A DNA stretch of 45,168 bases from an uncultured Clostridia bacterium (GCA_944386285.1 CALXAM010000014.1:1-45168), one strand, 5' to 3'. Shown: positions 15,028 to 23,262, counted from the stretch's first letter. Translations and numbers: made by a program. The notes: generated from the letters alone by a model not told the origin.

Positions 15028-16143
15028 ATGAAACGAAACATTATTTGTGCGTGCGTCTGTCTGTTGCTGTTCCTCGGTTCGTTTTTCACCTGGCAGCAGC
15101 TGATCAACGCGGCAGCGCGTACATATCCCGATGCAATCAGCTTTCCGCTTGGGGATGCCGTTTATATGCGCTTTACGGATTTGAAATCGGAGCAGATGTC
15201 GCTTTCCTTTACGCAGAACGAGATGATTGCAAAACCGGGAAGTGAACAGTCGTTTTCTGCACAGATTTCTTATACCGATGAACAGTTTGGGGAGCGGGTT
15301 TCGCTTTCGTTTGTGTATGGAAATTATTTTTTGGTTGCCGACAGCGTGGAGGAGAATCGCTATGCTGTGATCAGTGAAAAAACTGCGACTGAACTGTTTT
15401 TTACAACGAACGCTGTGGGTTCTTCCTTGAAGATCGGCGAAGAGGAGTATACCGTCTGCGGCGTGTACAAAAGTGACGAATCCTTGCTTCGGCAAATTTC
15501 AGAAGATAACAGGGAAACGGTTTATGTGCCGTATGGCGCACTGGCAAACTGGAAAGCACTGCGCTGTCAGACGCTGCTGATGGACCCGGATGCGGTTGCG
15601 TTTACAGCGGAAGCGGCTGATCGGGTATATGAGTGGACGGGGCAGTTGGTTGACGCGGATACGTGTACCAATTATCGGGACCTGCTCTTGGTTTATCGGT
15701 TTTTAACAGGACTGTTCTGGTTTTATGCGGGCGTTCTTGTGATTGTGATGCTTTTGTTTTATGCGTGGCGTCAAGGGAAAAAGGGATATCTGTACTATAC
15801 AAAAACGCGGCGGATCCCGAAAGCGTATTGGGGCGCTTCCATTGGGTTCCTGCTGGGCGCTATCCTGATTTTCTGGCTTTCATCGTTTGATGCGGCGCTT
15901 CCGTCTGCGATGCTGCCGACAGAGAATTTGTTTGATGTTTCCCACTATATCACCGAATGGATCGGAAACATCCAGGAATTTCACGGGAGCGCGTTGTTTG
16001 ATGAATGGCGGTCGTATGCGTTTGTGAGCGGAAAGTGGATCTTCCTGCTTGCGGGTTGTACATGGGTCCTGTACACAGTACTGTTTGCTGTCGTGCTTCG
16101 GATGGTGCGAAAGATTTCATGGCTTGCGAAGGAAAACAAGTGA
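15028..16143 (+). CDS. MacB/FtsX-like four-helix membrane protein, copy 1
   Basis: The 371-residue protein has one N-terminal helix (about 4-22), an extracytoplasmic domain of about 195 residues, and three more helices (about 219-247, 265-285, 337-360). That is the topology of type VII (MacB/FtsX) ABC permeases. The outer domain carries a MacB periplasmic-core-like motif: YAVISEKTATELFFTTNAVG followed by IGEEEYTVCGVY. No nucleotide-binding domain is attached and none is encoded nearby. It follows the adaptor gene, as MacB follows MacA. The assignment is from topology and a short motif, so overall similarity may be low. The next frame downstream is the remnant of the second binding protein. 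Confidence 0.65.
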   Translation: MKRNIICACVCLLLFLGSFFTWQQLINAAARTYPDAISFPLGDAVYMRFTDLKSEQMSLSFTQNEMIAKPGSEQSFSAQISYTDEQFGERVSLSFVYGNYFLVADSVEENRYAVISEKTATELFFTTNAVGSSLKIGEEEYTVCGVYKSDESLLRQISEDNRETVYVPYGALANWKALRCQTLLMDPDAVAFTAEAADRVYEWTGQLVDADTCTNYRDLLLVYRFLTGLFWFYAGVLVIVMLLFYAWRQGKKGYLYYTKTRRIPKAYWGASIGFLLGAILIFWLSSFDAALPSAMLPTENLFDVSHYITEWIGNIQEFHGSALFDEWRSYAFVSGKWIFLLAGCTWVLYTVLFAVVLRMVRKISWLAKENK

Positions 16144-16145
16144 AC

Positions 16146-16886
16146 ATGATGATTCGGATTAAATGTACGGATACGATTTCTGCGCTCAAAGAAATGAAAG
16201 ACGCAGCAACATACAATCATGCAAATTACAATGATTTTATTTCTGCGCTTTATGCAATCGGAATGGATTGGGTTGATTATGAGAATGAAACGGTTGACTT
16301 GTCTGACCCTCGGCTGAAAGAGGTATACAATCTGTTGCAAGATGTTCAAAATGGCGTGTATGGCTCGTTTACTCCCATGGGAGCAAACGAGCCATGGTAT
16401 TTTACGACAGTTTCCGGACCGAATGATTTCAGTTCTTTTGAATCTGTGCAAAATCCGATGCTTGTATCGATTCCACGGTTAAATGGCGGAATTGAGGCGA
16501 CTGCATATGAAGCGGTGGCAATCAATGAGAATTGCAGTAATAAGCAGGCAGCTTATTACTTTGCAAAAATCCTGTTATTGCAGGAGTGGAGTGATTATGA
16601 ACGTTCCACCGATTCGAAGGTACTTCCCAGCCGTGTTGTGAACAGCATAGGATTTCCTGTATATACAAAGCTTTTGGATCAATGGGTCGAAATGGGCACA
16701 CTTCCCGAATCACTGCAGAATGATTTGCTTGAACATATTGAAGGAGTCGAGCATGTCGGCTATGCACAATGCACAGCGTATTCTTTAATGGAAGAGAGCC
16801 TTAAGAAATATGCGTCAGGCAATATTTCTTATGAGAATTTGATTGCTGAAACGGAAAATAAAATCGAATTGGCATTGAGCGAATAA
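16146..16886 (+). pseudogene. N-terminally truncated solute-binding protein, operon copy 2
   Basis: The frame encodes 246 residues that align with the C-terminal part of the two binding proteins at 9535 and 10879. VDYENETVDLSDPRLKEVYN matches ADYETGKVDFDNPTVKRILE, and AYEAVAINENCSNKQAAYYF matches RWVAIPASSKNQAIAYAYIQ. The final helix with ENLIAETENKIELALSE also matches. The signal peptide, lipobox and first lobe are missing, and the frame begins three bases after the MacB-like stop. A deletion between the end of operon copy 1 and the middle of this gene explains it. Without export signal or first lobe it should not bind or deliver a ligand. An AAGGA about 11 bases upstream could still allow translation. 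Confidence 0.75.
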
Positions 16887-16916
16887 TATGGTTTCATTGT
16901 AGGGAGGGACGCCGAA

Positions 16917-17780
16917 ATGACAGGGAGAAAGAGAGAAGCAATGTCCGGTTTGATGTTTGCTGCGCCATTTCTTTTTGGGTTCGCTGCATTCTTTGTCGTT
17001 CCTTTTTTAATCAGTGTTGTTTTCACATTTACAAAGAATGCAAATGGACTGAAATTTGCAGGACTTGACAATTATATCGACCTGTTTGGCAGTTCGGCGT
17101 TTCAAACTGCGGCATACAACACATTTCGGTTTATTTTAATCGGCGTACCACTCATCATGGTGTTGTCTACGCTTCTTGCACTTTTATTGCATAAACGATT
17201 TTTGGGATCATCATTTTATCGTTCCGTCTTTTTGTATCCGCTTGTCGTACCGGTTGCGGCGACCGTGATGGTCTTCCAGCTTGTATTTGCAGAATCCGGT
17301 GTCATCAATACGATCTATGCATGGTTCGGACTTCCGATTGAAAACTGGCTGGCTTCCGATCGTGCGTTTTATGTTCTGATGATATTATATCTTTGGAAAA
17401 ACTGCGGATATAATATTGTGCTGATTATGGCAGGACTCAATTCGATTCCATATGCTTTTCATGAAGCGGCGCAGGTGGAGGGAGCAAGTCGGTGGCAGAT
17501 TCTTCGTCACATTACGATTCCACTGCTTGCACCAAGCTTTTTCTTTGTGTTTGTGGTGTCGATCATCAATTCATTCAAGTGCTTTCGTGAAGCGTTTTTG
17601 CTCGGCGGATTTATCCCGCACAAATCGATTTATATGCTTCAGCATTTCATGAACAATAACTTTACAAACTTGAACTATCAGCGCTTATCTACGGCAGCAT
17701 TCCTTGTTTTCATTGTCATTTTTGCGTTAGTCTTTGTATTGTTCTGGATGCGGCGAAAGGCAGGTGACATCCAGCTGTGA
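16917..17780 (+). CDS. carbohydrate-type ABC transporter permease A, copy 2
   Basis: The 287-residue protein is a clear paralogue of the permease at 12218: the same opening (MFAAPFLFGFAAFFVVPFLI), the same FMNNNFTNLNYQRLSTAAFL segment near the C-terminus, and an EAA loop FHEAAQVEGASRWQILRHIT. About six membrane helices are visible and no inactivating change is seen. AGGGAGGGACG precedes the ATG. Its stop overlaps the next gene's GTG start by four bases. It could still work with one of the copy 1 binding proteins, since its own is truncated. Confidence 0.9.
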   Translation: MTGRKREAMSGLMFAAPFLFGFAAFFVVPFLISVVFTFTKNANGLKFAGLDNYIDLFGSSAFQTAAYNTFRFILIGVPLIMVLSTLLALLLHKRFLGSSFYRSVFLYPLVVPVAATVMVFQLVFAESGVINTIYAWFGLPIENWLASDRAFYVLMILYLWKNCGYNIVLIMAGLNSIPYAFHEAAQVEGASRWQILRHITIPLLAPSFFFVFVVSIINSFKCFREAFLLGGFIPHKSIYMLQHFMNNNFTNLNYQRLSTAAFLVFIVIFALVFVLFWMRRKAGDIQL

Positions 17781-18622
17781 AACGGTTGCATCAATCGTCC
17801 CTTTCTGCAAAGACGGGGCGATATTTGACACTTACATTATTTGCGATCTTCTTTGCACTGCCGATTGTTTACACTGTGATGAATTCGCTGATGTCACCCG
17901 CGGAAGTGCAGCATTATTATAGCGGAAGCGGTCAGATGACACTTCATCTTTTGCCGGATCAGTTTTCGCTTGAAGAATACTATCAGATTTTATTTCGGCA
18001 GCCCGATTATTTGATGAGATTTTTTAATTCACTGTGGCCTGTAACGGTTATTGTGATTGGTCAGGTTTGCGTATCAAGTGCGGCAGGGTTTGCGTTTGCA
18101 AAATTTCGTTTTCCCGGACGGGATGTTCTATTCTTCTTTGTGATTATTCTGATGATGCCCATTCAGGTCACGCTTGTCTCGAATTATATTGTGCTTGATC
18201 GGATGGGATTGATCGGAACATATTTTGCGATTATATTGCCTGCGATTTTTTCACCTTTTGGGGTATTTCTGATGCGTCAGGTCATTGCCACAATGCCTGA
18301 TGAGCTCATTGAGGCTGCAAAACTCGATGGAGCGGGAAACTGGCGGATTTTTTTGCGGATAGTTTTGCCGTGCAGTAAGTCCGGTGTCGTTTCACTGGTG
18401 ATTCTGTGCTTTATTGATAACTGGAATATGGTAGAACAACCCATAGTCTGTTTAAAGGATGCCGGAAAATATCCGTTGTCTGTCTTTTTGTCGCAAATTA
18501 ACGAGATGAACCCGGGACTCAGTTTTGCATGCGGCGTACTTGCAATGGTACCGGTGGCACTGCTGTTTTTATTCTATGAAAAAGAATTGATTGAGGGAAT
18601 TGGATTTTCAAATCTCAAATGA
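17777..18622 (+). CDS. carbohydrate-type ABC transporter permease B, copy 2
   Basis: The 281-residue protein is paralogous to the permease at 13124, sharing LPDQFSLEEYYQILF, MMPIQVTLVSNYIVLDRMGL and the EAA loop LIEAAKLDGAGNWRIFLRIV. It starts with GTG inside the stop of permease A (GTGA), and AAAGGCAGGTGAC upstream serves as the ribosome binding site. The reading frame is intact. It ends with TGA at 18620-18622; the adaptor remnant begins 18 bases later. Confidence 0.9.
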   Translation: MKRLHQSSLSAKTGRYLTLTLFAIFFALPIVYTVMNSLMSPAEVQHYYSGSGQMTLHLLPDQFSLEEYYQILFRQPDYLMRFFNSLWPVTVIVIGQVCVSSAAGFAFAKFRFPGRDVLFFFVIILMMPIQVTLVSNYIVLDRMGLIGTYFAIILPAIFSPFGVFLMRQVIATMPDELIEAAKLDGAGNWRIFLRIVLPCSKSGVVSLVILCFIDNWNMVEQPIVCLKDAGKYPLSVFLSQINEMNPGLSFACGVLAMVPVALLFLFYEKELIEGIGFSNLK

Positions 18623-18640
18623 ACAGGAGGCGACAGAAAG

Positions 18641-19327
18641 ATGAAAACAGAGCGAAAAACATTTCTCATAAAACTTTCAATCGGCGTATTTGTGTTTTTG
18701 ATCTTTTGCATGCTGGCAGCGCGCAACATTTATCATACACTGTTGCCTCAAGTAGAGGTTTCTCCATTTTCTTCGGGAGAAATGACGTACTATTTAACGA
18801 AACCGGCCTTGCTTGATGAAACAAACGGGATTGTTACATGGCAGGTCCCAAAATCAGAGGGAGATGCTGTGCAAGAAAAATCTCTTTCTGTTACGGCATC
18901 TTTGACGATACAAACATATGCCGGAACATATGATGTGCAAACTATCCCGCTTACATTAACGTCGCGTACACTTTCTGAAGACGAAACCACTTATTCTTAT
19001 CAGGCGATCTATGAAGCGTTTGACGGAACTTATGTGGAGAATACCGATGTGATGACTGAAATGACATGGCAGAGCGGATAGTATGACGCAGTCGTACCGC
19101 TCGGTGCAGTGAAAGAAGATCAGAACGGAACGTATCTCAATGTTGTACGGACAGAAAAAGGGCTGTTTTCCGAGGTCAGTACCGTTGTGCAGCTTCGCGT
19201 GGAAATGATTGCGCAGAATGGTGTGTTTGCAGCAATCAGCGGCGGTTATGAGCCGACGGACCTTGTTATAGTGGATACGGATAAGACGCTTACGGACGGT
19301 GCAGAAGTTAAAATTGCGATGGGATAA
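18641..19327 (+). pseudogene. decayed HlyD/MacA-like adaptor, copy 2, with amber stop and internal deletion
   Basis: The frame opens at ATG 18641 (AGGAGG ten bases upstream) with an anchor helix like that of the adaptor at 13991. After 146 codons it meets TAG at 19079-19081, then stays open in the same frame to TAA at 19325-19327. The part after the stop (YDAVVPLGAVKEDQNGTYLN, then VDTDKTLTDGAEVKI) matches the C-terminus of the copy 1 adaptor, so the stop is a nonsense mutation. The total of 228 codons against 341 shows that the lipoyl and coiled-coil region is absent: ALLDETNGIVTWQVP follows the anchor where copy 1 has about 110 more residues. An adaptor without that hairpin is not expected to function. 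Confidence 0.8.
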
Positions 19328-19338
19328 AGGTGAGGAGA

Positions 19339-20436
19339 ATGAAACAAAAAGTACGTGGGTATCTATTACCGGTATTTTGTCTGCTGGCGGCAGTTTCCTT
19401 ATTTTTTATTCAGGTGCATTCCGCAAACAGTGCAGCGGATACACTGCCCTGTGCAGTGAAGATTGAAGCAAGCGGTGCACAAAATGTGCGAATGGATGTA
19501 TTAGAACGTCTGCGAAAAAACGATAACAATGTGCTTGTTGTAAGCGGAGAAACATGTGTGAGTGAAACGGTAACGGATTCCACGAAAGCGCTGTTTGCTG
19601 ATGCAGATATCATTTACACAAATTCCGAATACGGCGTATTGATGCCGCTTGATTTTATTTGCGGCGGATGGTATTCATCACTGACCGCATCAGCAGTCAT
19701 CAGCGATGATCTTTCCATAACATTGTTTCAGACAACACAGTCTGAGGGGCGGACGTTTATGATTGGCGAGAATGCCGTAACAGTAGCAGGCGTCTATCGT
19801 ACACCGAGCGGGTTCGCTGCCGATTTTTTGAGCAGTGGGCGGCCTGTTATTTTCGCACCATATACCGCAGCTGAGAATTTCGGAAGTTTGGCAGTATCCT
19901 TTGTCTGTGTGTCGGGATCGGAAACGACTTCTGCTGCACAGTTCATTGATTCCTTAGCAAGACGAGAAGGAATCGCGCTTTCCAACCGGATCACAGATGA
20001 CTATCGGGAAGCAGCGAGGTTTTTGCGCCAGTTCCCGTGGCTTAGTTTAGAACTGTGCGGCTTTTTGCTTGCATGTACACTGCTGATTTTTGGGAATGGT
20101 GCGTTTGGCGGTGAGGAAAGGGGAAAACGTATCACGGCGTTTTGCTGTCTTGGAGGCGGTGTGCTCCTTTTGTTCTCTTTGGTCACCATCCCGCTGTTTT
20201 GGCCATCGTCTTTTTTGCCGGCGGATGCTATTTTTGATTTTTCGCATTATTATGAAGTGATCTTAGAAAATGTTCGTACGCACAGCCAGGCAGGTATGGG
20301 AATCGGCGTCTGGGGATATAGTTCTCTGTCGATTTTAATAAGTGCGCTGCTGATGTTTGCGATTGGCGGACTGTTTTGGATTGGCGTTCATCAGATCAGA
20401 CGACGATTGCAAATCGAGTGGATACAAAAACAATAG
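19339..20436 (+). CDS. MacB/FtsX-like four-helix membrane protein, copy 2
   Basis: The 365-residue protein repeats the topology of the one at 15028: helices at about 7-27, 235-255, 265-288 and 329-354, with a large outer domain between the first two. The outer domain has the same motif (SAVISDDLSITLFQTTQSEG, then IGENAVTVAGVYR). The third-to-fourth helix loop keeps the LPADAIFDFSHYYE segment that parallels LPTENLFDVSHYIT in copy 1. That conserved loop is specific to this pair. The ATG at 19339 is preferred over the GTG at 19330, because AAAGGTG (19326-19332) is well placed for it. The frame is intact although its adaptor partner is broken. Confidence 0.65.
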   Translation: MKQKVRGYLLPVFCLLAAVSLFFIQVHSANSAADTLPCAVKIEASGAQNVRMDVLERLRKNDNNVLVVSGETCVSETVTDSTKALFADADIIYTNSEYGVLMPLDFICGGWYSSLTASAVISDDLSITLFQTTQSEGRTFMIGENAVTVAGVYRTPSGFAADFLSSGRPVIFAPYTAAENFGSLAVSFVCVSGSETTSAAQFIDSLARREGIALSNRITDDYREAARFLRQFPWLSLELCGFLLACTLLIFGNGAFGGEERGKRITAFCCLGGGVLLLFSLVTIPLFWPSSFLPADAIFDFSHYYEVILENVRTHSQAGMGIGVWGYSSLSILISALLMFAIGGLFWIGVHQIRRRLQIEWIQKQ

Positions 20437-20443
20437 CGTTATG

Positions 20444-20487
20444 TGCGCCCTTTGATGTGACAGAAGAACACAGCAAAGGGCGCATTT
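20444..20487 (+). terminator. probable terminator of the duplicated ABC operon
   Basis: TGCGCCCTTTG (20444-20454) pairs with CAAAGGGCGCA (20474-20484) around a 19-base loop that can itself fold. Only a short T run follows, so termination strength is uncertain. Confidence 0.6.
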
Positions 20488-20633
20488 CGTCGATGCGTGA
20501 ATACTTGCCTTTTTATTTGAAAATCAAAGTAAAAGTCCAAAGAAATCGACAATCCCGATGCGGTGGTATAATCTTCATTTCATTACAGATAATATTGCCA
20601 TAAAATCTGTAAACGCCATGGAGGAATAAATAT

Positions 20634-21164
20634 ATGAAAGCGACTGGTATTGTCAGACGAATCGATGATTTAGGACGTGTTGTCATTCCAAAAGAAATTC
20701 GCAGAACGTTTCGCATCCGTGAAGGCGATCCGCTTGAAATTTTTGTTGCAGGAGCGGGTGAGATCATGTTTAAAAAGTATTCTCCGCTCACAGAGATCAG
20801 CGCGTGCGCTTCATCCTATGCCGATGTATTAGCAAAGGCGGGGGATATGCCGGTGATTATCTGCGACAAAGATCATGTGGTGGCAGCTGCGGGCATTTCC
20901 AAAAAGGAGATGATTGACCGCAGAGTCTCACATCAGCTCGAGGAACTCATGGAACTGCGCCAGCCGATCAAAGAAGGCGACGGCGCACACGTTATGCCGA
21001 TCGAGGGCGTTACCCGAACTGCGGCAGCAGGCGCGCCGGTGATTGTAGCGGGCGATGTGGTAGGATATATTGCCGCGCTGCCTGAAAACAAACGCGTCAA
21101 TGAATCGTTTTCACAGACAATTCGTGTTGCAGCACAGCTTTTGGCGCGGCAACTTGAAGAATAA
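20634..21164 (+). CDS. spoVT: stage V sporulation protein T (SpoVT)
   Basis: The 176-residue protein has an N-terminal AbrB-type swapped-hairpin DNA-binding domain (residues 1-50: MKATGIVRRIDDLGRVVIPK, EIRRTFRIREGDPLEIFV). It is joined to a GAF-like domain (about 55-176) with VIICDKDHVVAAAGISKK. This two-domain layout and length are those of SpoVT, which in Bacillus modulates the forespore sigma-G regulon. GGAGGAAT precedes the ATG. A TATAAT at 20567-20572 has a possible TCGACA (20546-20551) only 15 bases upstream, so the promoter is uncertain; spoVT is transcribed by sigma-G in Bacillus. It is a single gene between the ABC operon and rimP. Confidence 0.93.
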   Translation: MKATGIVRRIDDLGRVVIPKEIRRTFRIREGDPLEIFVAGAGEIMFKKYSPLTEISACASSYADVLAKAGDMPVIICDKDHVVAAAGISKKEMIDRRVSHQLEELMELRQPIKEGDGAHVMPIEGVTRTAAAGAPVIVAGDVVGYIAALPENKRVNESFSQTIRVAAQLLARQLEE

Positions 21165-21176
21165 CGCAAAAAATGG

Positions 21177-21205
21177 TTGCATTTTTAAAAAAGATGTGCT
21201 ATAAT
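21177..21205 (+). promoter_or_regulatory. promoter of the rimP-ribF operon
   Basis: TTGCAT (21177-21182) and TATAAT (21200-21205) are separated by 17 bases. Transcription would start near 21212, which puts the hairpin at 21230-21256 within the first 50 bases of the transcript. Confidence 0.8.
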
Positions 21206-21229
21206 CATTTACAGTAATAAGGAAAGGTT

Positions 21230-21265
21230 GAAAGACTGGGAGCTTCCCAGTCTTTCATTTGTTTT
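21230..21265 (+). terminator. leader hairpin, probable transcription attenuator before rimP
   Basis: GAAAGACTGGGA pairs perfectly with TCCCAGTCTTTC around a three-base loop, followed by CATTTGTTTT-type sequence after the stem. It sits between the promoter and the rimP ribosome binding site, so it would have to be read through for operon expression. In Bacillus subtilis a NusA-dependent terminator in the equivalent leader has been reported to autoregulate NusA. The interrupted T tract here is compatible with that. Confidence 0.6.
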
Positions 21266-21281
21266 AACGGGAGGCAGATGT

Positions 21282-21749
21282 GTGAAACGAAAATCAAACA
21301 AAACAGCTGAACTTGTCTATGGGTTGGCAAAACCGATCGCAGACGAACTGGGACTTACCATTTGGGATGTCCGCTTTGAAAAAGAAGGGTCCATGTGGAT
21401 CTTGTCGGTGATTATCGATAAAGAGGGCGGCGTTTCATTGAATGACTGTGAAGCGATGTCGCGGCCGCTGGATACAAAACTTGACGAAGTGGACCCGATC
21501 GAGCAGAGCTATTGTCTTGAAGTTTCCTCGGCAGGAATTGAACGGGAGCTTTCAAAGGATTGGCATTTTGACGTGTGCCAAGGACAGACCGTTGTCGTTC
21601 GCCTGATCCGCCCGTATAATGGTGTGCGTGAATTTGTGGGAACGCTTTTAAATGCGCAGGATGAAACGGTTTTCATTGAATCGGAAGGAAACCAGTACGA
21701 ATTCCGCATGAGTGATATTGCATTTGTACGGCTTTATGCTGAATTTTGA
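21282..21749 (+). CDS. rimP: ribosome maturation factor RimP
   Basis: The 155-residue protein matches RimP, which assists 30S subunit maturation. The N-terminal alpha/beta domain has LVYGLAKPIADELGLTIWDV and ILSVIIDKEGGVSLNDCE. The conserved YCLEVSSAGIERELSKDWHF segment leads into a C-terminal SH3-like barrel. The GTG at 21282 is used because GGGAGG lies nine bases upstream and the nearby ATG at 21278 is out of frame. It is the first gene of the classical rimP-nusA-rnpM-ylxQ-infB-rbfA cluster. Confidence 0.95.
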   Translation: MKRKSNKTAELVYGLAKPIADELGLTIWDVRFEKEGSMWILSVIIDKEGGVSLNDCEAMSRPLDTKLDEVDPIEQSYCLEVSSAGIERELSKDWHFDVCQGQTVVVRLIRPYNGVREFVGTLLNAQDETVFIESEGNQYEFRMSDIAFVRLYAEF

Positions 21750-21797
21750 ACATAAATATAAAAGAACCATGGAATACAGAAAGGGATGGGTTACAAA

Positions 21798-22931
21798 ATG
21801 ATGAACAATCATGAGCTGTTTGAAGCGCTGGAAGCGTTGGAACGCGAAAAAGGAATCAAAGCGGAAGCGGTGCTTGACAGCATTAAAAACGCGATCGCAG
21901 TTGCGGTACGGAAGTATTATAATGTAGGCGAGAACAACGTAGAGGTTGAGATCAATCAGGAAACACGGAAATTCCAGGTTTCCATTGTGAAGGATATCGT
22001 CGAAGAGGTTACCGACCCGACAACGCAGATCAGCTTTGAAGATGCGTATGAAAAGAATAAACGTGTCCGCGTGGGCGCGCGTCTGAGCATGCGTTTGGAC
22101 ACCAAACAGATCGGCCGTATTGCAGCGCTTTCCGGCAAAAACCTGATTCATCAGGGCATCAACGACGCAGTCAAAGCACAGCTGATGGAACAGTATCAGA
22201 GCAAGCTGCATGAAATTGTCAACGCGCGTGTGCAGAAAATTGAACCGCGTACCGGCAATGTGACCGTTTCGATTGATAAAAATGAAGCGGTTTTGTATGC
22301 GAGCGAGCAGATCCCCGGCGAAACTTTCCGCGAGGGTGATATCATTAAAGTGTATGTCAATGACGTCGTGAGCAGCGAACGCCGCTGCACCATCAAGGTG
22401 ACACGAACGCATAAAGATCTCGTCAAACGGCTGTTTGAAAAAGAAGTACCGGAGATTTTTGACGGAACGGTCGAGGTCAAATCCATCTCGCGTGAAGCGG
22501 GTTCCCGTACAAAGATCGCAGTCTACAGCAAAGACCCGAACATCGATCCGGTCGGCGCATGTATCGGTCAGCGGAATTCACGTGTGTCCAATATCGTCAA
22601 AGAATTAAACGGCGAGAAAATCGATATCATCAAATACAGCGAAGATCCGGCAGAGTTCATCGCAGCTGCACTGGCGCCGTCTTCGGTTGTACGCGTTGAT
22701 ATTTTAAGCACAGAGGAGCGCACCTGCCGCGTGATCGTGCCGGATATGCAGCTTTCACTTGCAATCGGCAATAAAGGTCAAAACGCAAAACTTGCGGCAA
22801 GACTGACCGGATATAAGATTGATATTCGTCCGGAAAGCAGCGATACACAAGAAGATTCGGCAGATGCACCGGCAGCGGATACAGCAGCTGTTTCGGAAGA
22901 GAATGAGGCAGAGCAGACAATGGCAGAGTAA
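21798..22931 (+). CDS. nusA: transcription termination/antitermination factor NusA
   Basis: The 377-residue protein has the RNA-polymerase-binding N-terminal domain (about 1-130, with HELFEALEALEREKGIKAEA). An S1 domain follows (about 135-200, IVNARVQKIEPRTGNVTVSI), then two KH domains (about 200-345) with GACIGQRNSRVSNIVKEL and LSLAIGNKGQNAKLAARLTG. A short acidic tail ends the protein. The length and the lack of C-terminal acidic repeats are normal for Firmicutes. The start is placed at 21798, since the upstream in-frame ATG at 21786 lies too close to AAAGGG. Its product may act on the hairpin in its own leader. Confidence 0.95.
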   Translation: MMNNHELFEALEALEREKGIKAEAVLDSIKNAIAVAVRKYYNVGENNVEVEINQETRKFQVSIVKDIVEEVTDPTTQISFEDAYEKNKRVRVGARLSMRLDTKQIGRIAALSGKNLIHQGINDAVKAQLMEQYQSKLHEIVNARVQKIEPRTGNVTVSIDKNEAVLYASEQIPGETFREGDIIKVYVNDVVSSERRCTIKVTRTHKDLVKRLFEKEVPEIFDGTVEVKSISREAGSRTKIAVYSKDPNIDPVGACIGQRNSRVSNIVKELNGEKIDIIKYSEDPAEFIAAALAPSSVVRVDILSTEERTCRVIVPDMQLSLAIGNKGQNAKLAARLTGYKIDIRPESSDTQEDSADAPAADTAAVSEENEAEQTMAE

Positions 22932-22992
22932 GGGACGCTGCTGATCTCTGCAAACAGATAGACGAAAGAAAATGAGAACGGGAGGAACCTAT

Positions 22993-23262
22993 ATGCAAAA
23001 CCGGAAAGTACCGATGCGCAAATGCACCGGATGCGGTGAAATGAAGAACAAACGGGAGCTTGTGCGTGTCGTAAAAAACAAGGAAGGCGAAGTTTCTCTT
23101 GACTTGACCGGAAAGAAAGCAGGGCGCGGCGCATATGTCTGTAAGTCGCTTGCATGCTTGCAGAAAGCACGCAAAACGCGCGGCTTTGAACGTGCGCTTT
23201 CGTGTCAGATTCCGGCTGAGGTGTACGACCGGATGGAACAGGAGCTTTTAGAGAATGAGTAA
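22993..23262 (+). CDS. rnpM: YlxR/RnpM RNA-binding protein (DUF448)
   Basis: The 89-residue protein has the YlxR signature: VPMRKCTGCGEMKNKRELVR near the N-terminus and TGKKAGRGAYVCKSLACLQK in the middle. YlxR of Bacillus has been described as RnpM, a modulator of RNase P. GGGAGG (22982-22987) is placed for the ATG at 22993 rather than the upstream in-frame ATG at 22972. It overlaps the next gene by eight bases. Confidence 0.92.
   Translation: MQNRKVPMRKCTGCGEMKNKRELVRVVKNKEGEVSLDLTGKKAGRGAYVCKSLACLQKARKTRGFERALSCQIPAEVYDRMEQELLENE

Noticed and set aside
16005..16145. Upstream in-frame extension of the binding-protein remnant
   Set aside because: This stretch is covered by the MacB-like frame with its last membrane helix, and the extension has no similarity to binding-protein N-termini or to signal peptides.
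19079..19081. TAG inside the second adaptor gene as a possible pyrrolysine codon
   Set aside because: The copy 1 homologue has no comparable position, and the gene has also lost a large internal part, so it looks like a pseudogene.
21648..22412. Long open frame on the minus strand opposite nusA (254 codons)
   Set aside because: It lies wholly inside rimP and nusA, has no ribosome binding site, and its composition follows from the codon bias of the sense strand.
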